64,000 nt of DNA from Icerya purchasi (lineage: Eukaryota > Arthropoda > Insecta > Hemiptera > Monophlebidae), in contig CM077116.1 in NCBI GenBank assembly GCA_039619475.1, positions 33,367,183 to 33,431,182 of the forward strand, read 5' to 3'. Positions 11,406-22,446 of the stretch are shown here, one piece after another. Position 1 is the stretch's first letter. Each line of letters begins with the position of its first letter. The notes under the pieces are model-generated. The model searched no databases. It saw only the letters and a list, made by a program, of their open reading frames with translations, and was not told the origin of the DNA. Made by a program: the position numbers and the translations under genes.

Positions 11406-11496
11406 CATACCTACCTTACGTTTAACGTGTAATGAAATTTTTTTCCTACCGTACCAAAGTTTTTCCTTACCGCGCGATAAGAAGTTTCACTTCAAT
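11406..11496 (+). repeat. direct repeat right of the mariner element
   Basis: Second copy of the repeat at 9791-9860, in the same orientation and diverged. It is longer because an ACCAAAGTTTTTCCTTACCG block is inserted before the final AAGTTTCA part. Confidence 0.6.
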
Positions 11497-12789
11497 AACA
11501 TAATCACAAAAATCCTATAAAATATGACAACGGTTACAATAAAGATGAATTTTGTATCGAACGTAGTGGGTTGGTGTATTCGTCATTATAATATTAAGTG
11601 TTTTAGAGACTTCGAAGCAATACCTTAGTAACTTACATTACTAATATATTAAATTGAAGTCGCTTGTAATGGTGTATTTTTCAACGTCTTCAAGCTGACT
11701 ATGGAAATCATAAATTCAATACACTATTAGCACTTCGTATTTTATTAGGGGAATTTCCTACAAATTCATGCTCAAAGCCACACAGCATCGGTGCGGAATC
11801 ACTACTTTTTTTTTTTTTCTGGCCGAAAAGTGTTTATTTTAAGCATGCCCCAAAAAAGAAGATAGACGCCATGAAGTAATTGGAAAATAACTCCTTAAAG
11901 ATATTCTATGCCGATTTCAATACCACGAGGTTTGCTGTTTGGAAGAATCTTCGTCGACAGGTGTATTTTCTATTTATAACTTCTTAAAATCCTTTTGTAT
12001 TCCAAAAGTTTTTTCTCTCTATTAACTGTAGAATTATGTCTTTTTCCATTTACAATATTTATGAAAGTAACTCTTCGCGAAATGTCCATTAACAGATTCC
12101 TAACAGTCACTTTTGACAACCCCTTAATTTATATGCTCTCCCTTTTTACTCTTACGTTCGCGTTCTGCATCTCTAAATGAATTTGAACTTTAAGAAAAGG
12201 TCAATGCGTCGTTAATCTGGATATCCATGAACATCTACCAGCCAAATAACCATCAGGTTCATTTTAAAACGGGCATAAGGAAATAAAGAAATATTTTAGC
12301 AATCCTCTTGTCCCCGATACAGGTATTTTTACTCGAATAGAGTCAGATTTTTTATGTGAACCATTCGTAACTTCCGTAATACAAACCACAATTCGCTTAC
12401 GAGTTGGCCCTACAACGGGAAATTGCAGAAGCCAGAATAAACCCTCATGCATGCGGCAATCACTTCCATATTCCGTAAAAGTACACGATTGACACGCAAC
12501 GTGTGAATTGCTCGGGGACACATTTAAATATGACCGAAGAGTGTCCAGAAAGAATATAATATACTCGTAATATTAAAGAATTAACGGCTCGCGGAAATTT
12601 ACATCTAACAGAAGAGCCCGGTTAGAAATTTTGAAGATTAGAATGAATAAGTTCGCCAATCGTAAACAGATTCTTGAATACTTCCCAGACCGGGTGATCA
12701 ATGGATTAACCGCAAAAATTGGAATTGAACATGTGATCATTTCACGAAATCGGGCACCCCCACAGGGGCAGGGAGACGCAGATACCCGA
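11497..12789. other. no gene recognised
   Basis: AT-rich sequence with frames of at most 85 codons and no recognisable domain. A T run lies near 11805. Confidence 0.5.
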
Positions 12790-13815
12790 AGACCATTTTC
12801 AATTTCTTAGCACTTTTGCTCGATCCGTTTTTGTTTATTTTCTCTCTCTCTTCCCTCATTTAATAAATTTATAATTTGTCTGATTGCGCGTTTATATTCT
12901 GTTTGTTTTTTTCGTTAATTGAGAGATAGATTTCGTTAGTCACTCACTTTTGTCTAAATTATCGTTCAAGTACTTTTCCGCTGTTTCTTCGTACTTTCTC
13001 CTAATGGTGCTATTTCCATAGCTATATTATATTTTGTATATTGTTATTGAGATTTCCTCTCGTTAAGTTGCAGTTTACTGACACACATATTTTTTATATT
13101 TTCTCATTGATTTGAAATGGAGCTTCACAGCAGATTATGATCCGAGCCAATATCTGAGTTTGCATAAGTTTTTTTTTGCGTTTTTTATTCCGTGATTTTT
13201 TTCTTTTTGGGTTTCATACTATGCGCTACTTTGTATGTTGCGGAGATCTCCACGTAAATAAATGCCGTGGTGGCTGTTTGAACCATATGTTACAGATCGT
13301 TTGATCTGGTAGAACTGTATTACCTTTTCATTTCGGTGTCCTGGACTATAATCGTCTACTATGTTTTCTCCAATTCTAGCGCTGAAACATCTCATCATTA
13401 AAGTAATATCTTCTTTTTTTTTTTTTTGAATGTGATTTCACAACTTGATTCACCTGATCGAAACATTTTTCAATCTCCTCAATTGCTTTATCCGCTGCAA
13501 GTACGTATAATTGCACTATATTAATTTTAAATGTTTGAGATGCTATCTGTATTATTTATTCGTTTATCTGAGGAGGTTATATCAAATTTTTAACATATTT
13601 TTTAATATCGTTTTCGATTAATACTCCAAACACCGTTTCTATGATCGTTACTTTCTTCATTTTTATCCGAATATAACAGAAGGTGGCGTTTTCCAATTTC
13701 CCATTCTTGCCCTAGCCGATTTCACACATTCCTAACATATTTATATTTAACCTTTCTATTTCTAGTACTGCATTATTAATTTTTCCGGCTTCAAATAAAG
13801 TTCTGTGCGGTATTA
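12790..13815 (-). pseudogene. RTE/CFDP2-type LINE endonuclease, decayed
   Basis: Read on the minus strand from about 13815 downward, the translation passes through NVRTLFEAGKINN-like and VLEIERLNINMLGMCEI (about 13800-13720), the usual start of the apurinic-type endonuclease of RTE-like LINEs. It then reaches RCFSARIGENIVDD...GHRNE (about 13395-13330; the family has GDFNA+IG) and DIGSDHNLL (about 13160-13135), a catalytic Ser-Asp-His motif that is intact. Stops and frameshifts lie between these blocks. The enzyme would nick target DNA to prime reverse transcription. An NI..LYAP block is not clear. No RT was recognised further along on this strand, so the copy is truncated at its 3' side or too decayed to read. 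Confidence 0.6.
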
Positions 13816-14060
13816 TATGTCGCTGTTTTTTTGTTTTTTTTTTTTATTTTTAATGCTTCTTGTTTCCGATTATTTTTTAATTGTTGCAACTAGTCGCATA
13901 CTTCCCATATGACCCCAGGTTTCTAACATCGTGCGGCCAGTTGTGTATTTCACACTATCCGGAAATCTGATTAGCGCCAATTGCTAGTTGGGTTGCCGGA
14001 CGCAATTCTATTTTTACGTTTTCGTATCTTCGTATGGAAAAAAAAAAAATTTCAGTGGAG

Positions 14061-14072
14061 TAGTTTCTTGTT
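14061..14072. repeat. target-site duplication of SINE copy A, left
   Basis: TAGTTTCTTGTT is repeated exactly at 14345-14356. Confidence 0.85.
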
Positions 14073-14344
14073 GGCAGCGCGGTAGCCTAGTGGTTAAGGT
14101 GCTTGGATACCAAATCAGAGGTGCCGTAGATTATCGAGACTTGTCTCATCCCGGATCCAAGTTGCTCCCAGGTATATATCTAATCTGAAATTGAATTGGT
14201 TATACCAGAGAAATCTGGGAAAGTAAAGGCGGATGAGAGAAAGGAACTTATTAGTGCCGCTGGACTTAGTACATTGTGAACCCTAACTTCACAATACCGG
14301 ACACCCTGTTAAAGGGTATGGGACTTACTTTATTTTTTATTTTC
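14073..14344 (+). mobile_element. tRNA-derived SINE, family 1, copy A (complete)
   Basis: The head GCGCGGTAGCCTAGTGG is a Pol III A box in a tRNA-like setting. The body includes TACCAGAGAAATCTGGGAAA, and the 3' end reads AAAGGGTATGGGACTTACTT. A B box is visible in copy F (GGTTCGAGAC) but has decayed here. Related copies lie at about 18600, 22163, 29264, 55292, 62059 and 62756. The element is flanked by a perfect 12-bp duplication, which fixes both ends and shows insertion by target-primed reverse transcription. The tail is not poly-A but a short pyrimidine-rich ACTTTA motif. SINEs encode no protein and rely on a LINE. Confidence 0.88.
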
Positions 14345-14356
14345 TAGTTTCTTGTT
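14345..14356. repeat. target-site duplication of SINE copy A, right
   Basis: Exact copy of 14061-14072. Confidence 0.85.
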
Positions 14357-15185
14357 TCCTTCTTCACCGAAGTCGCTTGTATTGCGACAACCGCTTTTGC
14401 TGTACGCCATCACGTTTGTAGCCAGTACTAATGTGGCTGTTTTCTTCCACATTACTTATATAGCCGCCCCCTCACCTGGGAGCAGAGGCTGGCCAATAAG
14501 TCGATCCGACTCTTCTAAATATGAGGCTCCGATAATTTGGCAGTTGCACACTATCGCCTAGCACTTGGTTTCCATAATGCACGCAGTCCTTTCACCGCGG
14601 CTAGGTGGTATCCCTCAAAAGGCGGGACGTACTAAATCACAAATGACGTTACTGCGTTTAATAAACTAGATCAATGTGTAGTCTCTGCGTTAAGTGTTTT
14701 TCGAAAGCGGCTCTTTAATTATTATACTATAAGCAAGAATATCATTAAAGTTCTCACGCGTCAATATTGGGGGAAAGCTGAAAATTATGTAATCATTGTT
14801 AGTGGTTAATGAAATTTTATACCATAAAAAAGGGGCAAAAGAGAAAATTGCTAAAAGAAAAAAAATCGGCACTCTGAAAATCAGGATATAAAAAATTCAA
14901 AATGTACACGTGTTAAGTTAAACAAATTTGAATATTCAAAAAATCGAGCCGATTGGAATTAAAATATAAATTCCGAAGTTGATTAAAATTCGATTATTTT
15001 GATGTTGGGCAATTTTTTTCTCAAAATTTTTGAATTCTTGCTCAATTTTCAAATTTTACATTTTAATTTTAGTTGGCCCCCGTCTTAAAATATTCAAATT
15101 TATTCGCCATTGATTTTAACATGCTACACATTTTGAATTTTAATTTGCCAAAATTTATTTTCGAATTTTTAAAGCGCTACAACAT
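14357..15185. other. no gene; AT-rich low complexity
   Basis: From about 14880 to 15180 the DNA is made of short quasi-repeats of AAATTTT and TTGAATTTT type. The part at 14460-14640 is GC-richer but shows no domain. Confidence 0.5.
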
Positions 15186-15844
15186 TTCCTTTTTTAAATA
15201 TGTTTGACTTAATGTTTTTTTGTTTTTTTTCTTTTCAAATTTCCTTTTTTAAATATGTTTGACTTAATGTTTTTTTGTTTTTTTTCTTTTCAAATTTCCT
15301 TTTTTAAATATGTTTGACTTAATGTTTTTTTGTTTTTTTTCTTTTCAAATTTCCTTTTTTAAATATGTTTGACTTAATGTTTTTTTGTTTTTTTTCTTTT
15401 CAAATTTCCTTTTTTAAATATGTTTGACTTAATGTTTTTTTGTTTTTTTTCTTTTCAAATTTCCTTTTTTAAATATGTTTGACTTAATGTTTTTTTGTTT
15501 TTTTTCTTTTCAAATTTCCTTTTTTAAATATGTTTGACTTAATGTTTTTTTGTTTTTTTTCTTTTCAAATTTCCTTTTTTAAATATGTTTGACTTAATGT
15601 TTTTTTGTTTTTTTTCTTTTCAAATTTCCTTTTTTAAATATGTTTGACTTAATGTTTTTTTGTTTTTTTTCTTTTCAAATTTCCTTTTTTAAATATGTTT
15701 GACTTAATGATTTTTTGTTTTTTTTTCTTTTCAAATTTCCTTTTTTAAATATGTTTGACTTAATGTTTTTTTGTTTTTTTTCTTTTCAAATTTCCTTTTT
15801 TAAATATGTTTGACTTAATGTTTTTTTGTTTTTTTTTTTCAAAT
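15186..15844. repeat. 55-bp minisatellite, about 12 copies
   Basis: The unit starts TTCCTTTTTTAAATATGTTT, continues GACTTAATG and ends in a T-rich tract with CTTTTCAAAT. Unit starts lie at 15186, 15241, 15296, 15351, 15406, 15461, 15516, 15571, 15626, 15681, 15737 and 15792, and a partial unit starts at 15845. Ten spacings are exactly 55, one is 56 (an extra T), and the last unit is shorter. Apart from one T-to-A change near 15710 the inner units look identical, which points to recent expansion or homogenisation. Confidence 0.97.
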
Positions 15845-16267
15845 TTCCTACTTGCATTTTCGAAGCAGCATTTGCAAAGCGAGCAACAGTGATTATCGTT
15901 TTTTTCTTTCGCTTTCGAAAACTTATCCGTCGAGACTTTAAATTTCTCAGCCATTTACACGTTAGAATATGAAAGTTTTTTTTATTTATCAGACCGTGTT
16001 ACGGTTGCACAGATTATCTAAATTTTTATAATTTAAATTTCACCGTACATAACGCCATTCTTGTTTTTCACTTTATACACGTTGGAATATATCGATATTG
16101 ACAATTAACTTTAATCGCTGTCACATTCTGAATTCACCGTTTAATAGTTCATTAAAGATCGAGAATTCGGTAGGATAAGTAAAATTCCAACCTCGGTTAA
16201 ATGATATTTTGTCTTTTATTTTTATTTGTTTTCATACGATGGTATTAACCAAATCCCCCACCCCCTT

Positions 16268-16269
<2 letters not shown>

Positions 16270-16302
<33 letters not shown>
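16270..16302. repeat. (AT)n microsatellite
   Basis: About 16 AT dinucleotides without interruption. Confidence 0.9.
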
Positions 16303-16307
<5 letters not shown>

Positions 16308-16899
16308 AAATAAATAAATATCGCGATAATAAACAACAATAAGTATAAATTTACATTTCAACAAATATTAAAAAATAAATACCTAAATTTAAATAAAAAA
16401 TTTAAAGAAACGTTTTTTTCAGGCTTTATCGTCAGCTAACAATACAGAGTGAACTCAAATAAAACTATAAATTGTTTTATACTTATTTATTTTCGTTATC
16501 GAAGTAATTATTTACTTTATATATTTATAATTATTAACAAACGGGTATGAATTTATTTACATCGAATTTTTACTCTGCTTTCCGGGCGATTCCTCATATT
16601 TCACATGGTACACATTTTATATCTGTTCGTTTTATTAACTCATTTAAATTGTCTGCTATTTTCATCAATAATGCAAGTTAGATAACTCCGTAATTTGAAG
16701 ATCTGCGGCCAATGTTGCGAATAGTAGTAGACTCGAAGGGAAACTACTTTGTTTACCTTTTCCCGTACCTCCTTCGTTAGCTTACCCGAACCCATTGACA
16801 AAACTTTTATTGTTTAGACCGTTTAAAAATGATTAATGGACTATATGTAAAAAGCGGGAAAACTGACAGTCCATACGTCGCAAAAAATAGACAGGTTAA

Positions 16900-16900
<1 letters not shown>

Positions 16901-16926
<26 letters not shown>
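16901..16926. repeat. (AT)n microsatellite
   Basis: About 13 AT dinucleotides. Confidence 0.9.
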
Positions 16927-16930
<4 letters not shown>

Positions 16931-18599
16931 CATGTATGGTATATAACAGGAGCAATTTTTAATTACAATATAATTTTACGGGCTAAAAATCTCGTTCCGC
17001 ATAAGCTGGCATCAAAGGAAACATTTTCATAGAGCTAATAAGTGGAAACTGTTCCGTATGAAGAACGAAAATTTCATTAGACAAAAAAGGCCCCATTTAA
17101 AAAAAAAAAGGAAACAAAATGAAGCCGATATAGACGCATACAGCTGACAGGGCGTTCCTGTTTTAATCTAATCGAACATCTGAGCAAGGCGGTGCTGAAA
17201 ATGGAGGGAATTTTGAAAAAGCCGAAGAAGGGTCGAATATAATATTTACACGGTAGATTTGTGCTTAGCATTAGAGCTGTAATACACCTGCCAGTTACTG
17301 GCAGCGAGCGATTTTTAACGCATTGCTGAACTCTCACTGCCGAGAACAACTCCCAGCTGATTGTTTTTCCTTTTCTGGCACCATTAGATTTTTCCCGCTT
17401 TGAAGGAAAGAAAATAAATAGATAACGAAGCGCGTTTTTTCGCGAAAACTACGTCTCGGCTAGCTCGGTAAACTTTCTCTCGTTCGTTTAATTTCGTTGA
17501 ATGTTCGCGACCGGATCACATCGTAAACTCCGTTTTATTCATCTTCAGATTCGAGTGTTTGCATTTGACTCGCTTACGTTCGCTGTATATAGAAGAAAAG
17601 TTAAACATGAAAATTAAAAGATATTCCTAGTCGACAAAACAAACAGACCGCCGATGAGCATGATCTTAGTGTTACCTAATTGAAGGGAGCAGGGATGACT
17701 GAATTGCTGTACGAATAGAACAGTACGGCTGTGCTTCGCTATTGGTTAATTAAAAATGTACGATTGAACGAATCATGCAGTAAATTGTTCGTTGCAGAGA
17801 AAATTAATTGCGACTCTGCTGCATCAGCTTTGACGTAAACCGTGCTAATCAGATGATATACATAATAAGGACACACTACACGCCGTTTAGTGGTGTACAT
17901 GTGTATTAAGTAATGCCGTGTTCAGTTGTAAATTTCGCTATTGACTGTATTGACATAACAGTGCCCGATGAAATTTAAAAATACAGCCATCAGTTATATT
18001 GATTAAATATAAAAATCTTTTTCTTTTTACCAACTTCAAAAGAGAAAAGAAAATGGTTACTCGTTATGTTTTTTTTTTTTTTTTATGTTTGTTCACACAA
18101 AACTTCTAATTATTTAGATTAATTCGTTGTTTATGTACTCCGGTTGTCACATGCGAGAGTACTGGTGAATCCACATATGTCGATTAGCGGACAAAAATTC
18201 ATCAGTGTTATTATTTGCAGATAAAACGATATTTTATGGAAAAATTGGCGTGCGATGTTACACGAATAAGACAAATACGATATATCGATATGATAATATG
18301 ACTGACTGAAACTTTTGCATAATATGATACATTTAAAATAAAACATTTATAGAAGAACAACATAATTTTTGCTAAAAATCTCTTTCTGGTACTATTGTAT
18401 AATAAACGATGAAAACCTCATTCCCCCCTTTTCTTATAAATTATTTTTGTATGAAAAATGATCTCCGGCATTTACGTACATTGAATATAATTTAAAAATT
18501 CTCGTCTGCAAATAGTTAGTAAGTAAAACTTTGTATTATTCATAACAAATTCTAGAATGAAATACATATACATAGAATCTAGTTTGTTCTTAATTTTAG

Positions 18600-18912
18600 T
18601 TAAAAAGTAAGTAAAGTAAGTCCCCTATATCCTTGATAAGGGGTGTATCATGGATTGTGAAGTTAAGCTTTTTTCATTAATGTACTTAAGGTTCTAATGG
18701 GTCTGATGAGAATAATGGGGCCAGTTCCATTCTACTTTTGAATTTTCCACCTATACTTTCACGCAGATAATGCTTTGGCATAACCAGTATTCAATTTCAG
18801 ACTAGGTATAAATTTAGGAGCGACTTGGATCCGGAACGAAACAAATCCCGATTATGACACCTCTGGTTTGGTAGCCAAGCACCTAAAAGGCTACCACGCT
18901 GCCAATGTGGGC
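18600..18912 (-). mobile_element. SINE family 1, copy B (near complete, decayed)
   Basis: In reverse orientation it has the family 3' end (AAGTAAGTCCCCTATATCCTT, as read on the plus strand), the GGTCTGATGAGAATAATGGG body and the head CCAAGCACCTAAAAGGCTACC (plus-strand reading). The order matches copy A reversed. It carries small insertions relative to copies A and C, for example near 18735-18790. No clear target duplication. Confidence 0.8.
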
Positions 18913-20152
18913 TATAACAGTTTTAAAAAAGTTTGGTACTTTTTTTTTTGTTCAGCTGAAAGTGCGATTTTTCTGTCGGTAAAAGAATTTGTCATAAAGA
19001 GATAAAACATTTCCTCCATTTCTTTTTTTTTTCGGATATAACAGATACGGTTACGATTCTCAATAATTCTTATTAAAATGACTAAAAAGACAATGTCATT
19101 TCGTCTTTGTTTTCTAAAGAAGATTTGACCGTTTAATAATTACTGAAAACCTACCGATTTAATTAATTAATTAATTCTTTTATAAGAAAATGGGTGATGA
19201 CAAATTTCACAGCGTTTTTACGATGCATTAGAGAGTTGCTTTATTCGAATCAAATAGCGAGCGAAATCCGGAAAAATACGTATTTATCCTCGACACTAAA
19301 TTGAATCGAATTTCGAAAGTGCTTCGGGGATGCAACAGTTACTGGGAGCAAAAAAATTATAACCAAGATACGACTTCAAACTGAACTGCTCCGAAGAATA
19401 AGACTAGACCGAAACGTGACGCGGTCAAACCTGTCAGGTCAAAATCGTTAGGCCAAAACAGTGTCGGATTAAAATATCCGGGCTAAAACGTGAGAAGCAT
19501 ATCTTTCGCAACTACGAAAACACTGCCGATTGAAGAGAATGATAAAAATTTTGAAACTTTCACCGTCAGAGCTGATTTTGGTTTCAAGTCGGCGGTAAAC
19601 CTAATCAAGCAGAGCAGCCGCGTTTCTACCTCTGCGAGTGTTTTATGCATTTTTATAATTACGAGTATGTTGTCTAATGGAGAACCGGAGAGAGCGAAAA
19701 TCGTTATCTCGGTTGCAGAAACATCTGCATCTTTACATATCTTCATCTGATGTTTGCGCGATTAGCAATTTTCATTTACGCTATGTACTCGCGATCGTCC
19801 GTTTCGTCGTATTCCTAATGATTAACAAATATTCCAAAAACGTCCGAATTTGCCTTTAATTCAATTTCACGTTAATCATCTGACGCGCTATGAAAATTCA
19901 TCGGTTTTGACGATAAAAAAAGTTGAGGTACAAGTTCAAGTTTTGCTCTAAGCAACATTAGATCGAAACGTGCAAAAACACCAAAAGTTCGTGTACATTT
20001 TTGCGCAAACATTTACATAAAACTTTGCAAAATCATGTTACAGTTCGAGACAATCAACGACGATTCAACATGCAGTTATTTTTATACCTCTTTGCGTATG
20101 TGCACAAACGCCGAACGTTTGTGAAACTTTTTTTGTCGTAAATATTTGTCTA
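18913..20152. other. no gene recognised; degenerate short repeats at 19405-19500
   Basis: Two overlapping frames of 86 and 87 codons on opposite strands at 19483-19750 have no recognisable domain. Between about 19405 and 19500 the motif CTAAAAC or GTCAAAC recurs roughly every 15 bp. Confidence 0.4.
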
Positions 20153-20173
20153 CATATACTGCCGGACAGAAGT
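20153..20173. repeat. possible Tc1-like terminal repeat
   Basis: ATACTGCCGGACAGAAGTCGC reads inward toward the transposase fragment and resembles the CAGTGCCGGACAAAAGT style of some Tc1-like ends. No matching right end was found within 2 kb. Confidence 0.3.
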
Positions 20174-20280
20174 CGCCTTTCACCGATAATATCATTTGTT
20201 GCAAAAACCTTCGTCGAGATCACAAAATGGATCATATATATTTTAACACATTTACAGTGCGCTGGCATAGTAAATATTAA

Positions 20281-20700
20281 TTAAAATTCAATAAGCTTCG
20301 AGACTGCATAAAAAGTATAAAATCGTTTAAAAATGACAAAATAACTGCGTCCGTTCAAATGTCGGCGAACTGTGTCTCGTGCAATCAGTTTCTGTTCCTT
20401 GAAAAGAGCATCTTTAAATTTAGCTAATGAACTGTTACATTGGTTTGTTTCGACTGTGTAGCGCACATGTTCAATTGTATTCAAGTCTGGACTAGCGGCC
20501 AAGGCTGTAAACGATTAATTCTAACCCGGTATCTAATTGAAAATTTTGACGAGCGAAATGTGGTATTATTATGTCAGTAAGAATTCGTCTTCTACAAAGG
20601 ACGCAAATATGGTACCACATAATTCGCCTTCGCATCAATTGCGCAGCAATCAGCAACTGTCGTTCGATTATGGGAAAGCTAGACGACAATTTGCCCGAAA
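20281..20700 (-). pseudogene. Tc1-like transposase, C-terminal remnant
   Basis: On the minus strand one frame reads ASPDLNTIEHVRYTVE followed by ALFKEQKLIARDTVRRHLNG. This matches the third catalytic block of Tc1 transposases (SPDLNPIEHLWD) and the helical C-terminus after it (A..EW..IP...I..L). The preceding frame, shifted, reads IPHFARQNFQLDTG...LIVYS, which fits the N..PH.A...... region between the second and third Asp. The catalytic Asp of SPD is present, but the frame is broken near 20500. Upstream blocks are not readable with confidence. This is a decayed, 5'-incomplete copy. Confidence 0.6.
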
Positions 20701-22162
20701 CTTTCTAAATTGTACTGAAACCGAATGGAGTCAGGTATTATTTTTAAGTAAGTTCGTAGATCCTGCAGAGAGAGCGACACACGGTGATAAATTTCAATGA
20801 TGACTCCAAAGACAGTTTTCCTTATCCGTAATCGTACAACAATTACTAATTTTTACATTATGTTAGTTAATGTAGAAGACAAATTTTTAGTTATGCCAGA
20901 TAATGTCTTCCACGTGTCATTTGTAGAATCATCGGCACCCATCAAGCTAGAATTTATCATTCGCAGCCTTAGCTCTAGCTGCTAGTTTAAATTCGACTTC
21001 ACTGCCTATTAATAAAATAACAATTTATAACTGGAAACCGAATAATCAGGAAGCGGAGAAGATTTATATGCTCGTAATTTAAATATTGCTCTTAAGAATC
21101 TCAACGAAGATTCATCAGAATCAAATTATACTTCACGGAAAGAAAGATAGATGGCCGATCAATGAAATTATAAAAATACTTAATTAACATGATTCGTATT
21201 ACAGGTAAATACCGTAATAATAAATCGAAAAAAAAAAGGAACATCGTGACAGACATATTAAATGTGTAGAAATTATTTTATGAAATGTGAATAGCTACGC
21301 TAGGTTATTACAAATATGTTATAGTTAGATCTTATATTGGTAGAAGATAAAAATATAAAAAAAAATGTCAACACTTTCTTATCAGCACTTGGAAATCTTT
21401 TTAAACCGATCCGCTACTAACCAACGCGAATGAAGATATGTGCAATATTAAGTTCCTTAGCAAGGGCGGCTTATACATAAATAATGCGAATTTATTTGTA
21501 GCCCAGAAGCTGTTTAAACGAGGATATTATCTAGTTCATTAATAAAATGCAGGAAAAAAGGACTATTTAAATGCAAATGGTGAGTTTTCTATTTCTCAGG
21601 TTCGCTTTGAGGAAAAAGGCACGATAATACATACGTTTTTTTTTTTCTATTGTTTATAATTTTTTTTCTTTTCTTTTAAATTAGCCCAAGAAAAAAGGGG
21701 AAGAAAAAGAAGATAAAGTATTCTTAAACGTTTAAGGATAGGGGATAAAAATAAGTCGAGGTTAAAAGCAACAAAAGCAGATGGAAATGAGCGAATATAA
21801 GAAGCACCGATAAGGCATGCAGGGATATCGAGTTTTAGTAGAAGGACGATTGTTCAACAGAAAAAGGTCGAACATTCAAATAAAAATTTATGTCAAGGTC
21901 ATAAGGAATGTATGTGGAAGGAGGATGAAAAGGATAAAATGGAGTGGAAATAGATTAAAACCGAGAAAAGGATACAGAAAGGAGATAAAACGGAGGTGAC
22001 AAATAGCCGAGATTGTGGAGCGTTTAAGAAAGAGCAACGATCTAGAAAACCATGGACGGAGAAGAGAAGCTGGCTAAATAGAGAGGTAAAAGAAAACAGA
22101 ATTAAAAAATGAAGAAAAATCGGCGTCGAGACACATTCCGGAATCAGTCATTTAAAGGAAGT
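20701..22162. other. no gene recognised; purine-rich block from about 21690
   Basis: From about 21690 to the SINE at 22163, and again from about 22450 to 22830, the plus strand is strikingly rich in A and G. Short stretches read like a basic protein (for example KKEQRSRKPWTEKRSW near 22030-22070), a type found just upstream of RT domains in LINEs. No RT motif is visible, so a decayed LINE split by the SINE is only a guess. Confidence 0.3.
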
Positions 22163-22446
22163 AAAAGTAAAGTAAGTTCCAAACCCTTAACAAGGCGTCG
22201 GGGATTGTGAAGTCAAGCTTTCCATAATGGTACTAAGCCTAATGGATCTGATGAGAATGCTGGGGCCAGTTTCTTTCTCTCGGCCGCCTTTACCTTCCCA
22301 GATTTCTCTGGTATAACCAATTCAATTTCAGATTAGATATATACCTGGGAGCAACTTGGATCCGGGACGAGACAAGTCTCGATAACCTATGGCACCTATG
22401 ACTTGGTAGCCAAGCACCTTAACCACTAGGCTACCGCGCTACCTAA
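22163..22446 (-). mobile_element. SINE family 1, copy C (full length)
   Basis: As read on the plus strand it starts with the 3'-end motif AAAGTAAGTTCC, passes CAGATTTCTCTGGTATAACC, and ends with CCTTAACCACTAGGCTACCG followed by CGCTACC, the reverse complement of the tRNA-like head with an intact A box. It is the cleanest reversed match to copy A across the whole length. A target duplication is not clear. Confidence 0.88.

Larger units (their letters stand above)
15845..18599. other. no gene recognised; two (AT)n runs
   Basis: AT-rich DNA with (AT)n microsatellites at 16270-16302 and 16901-16926. The frames of 60-90 codons in this stretch show no domain. T runs lie near 18070. Confidence 0.5.

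Noticed and set aside
14081..14110. A functional tRNA gene at the SINE head
   Set aside because: Only the A box and part of a tRNA are present, the rest cannot fold as a cloverleaf, and the same head recurs at the start of other SINE copies.
15760..15954. 64-codon lysine-rich minus-strand frame
   Set aside because: Mostly reads through the A-rich strand of the 55-bp minisatellite.
19483..19750. Two long overlapping frames on opposite strands (86 and 87 codons)
   Set aside because: Mirror-frame openness in moderately GC-rich DNA is expected by chance; neither product shows a domain.
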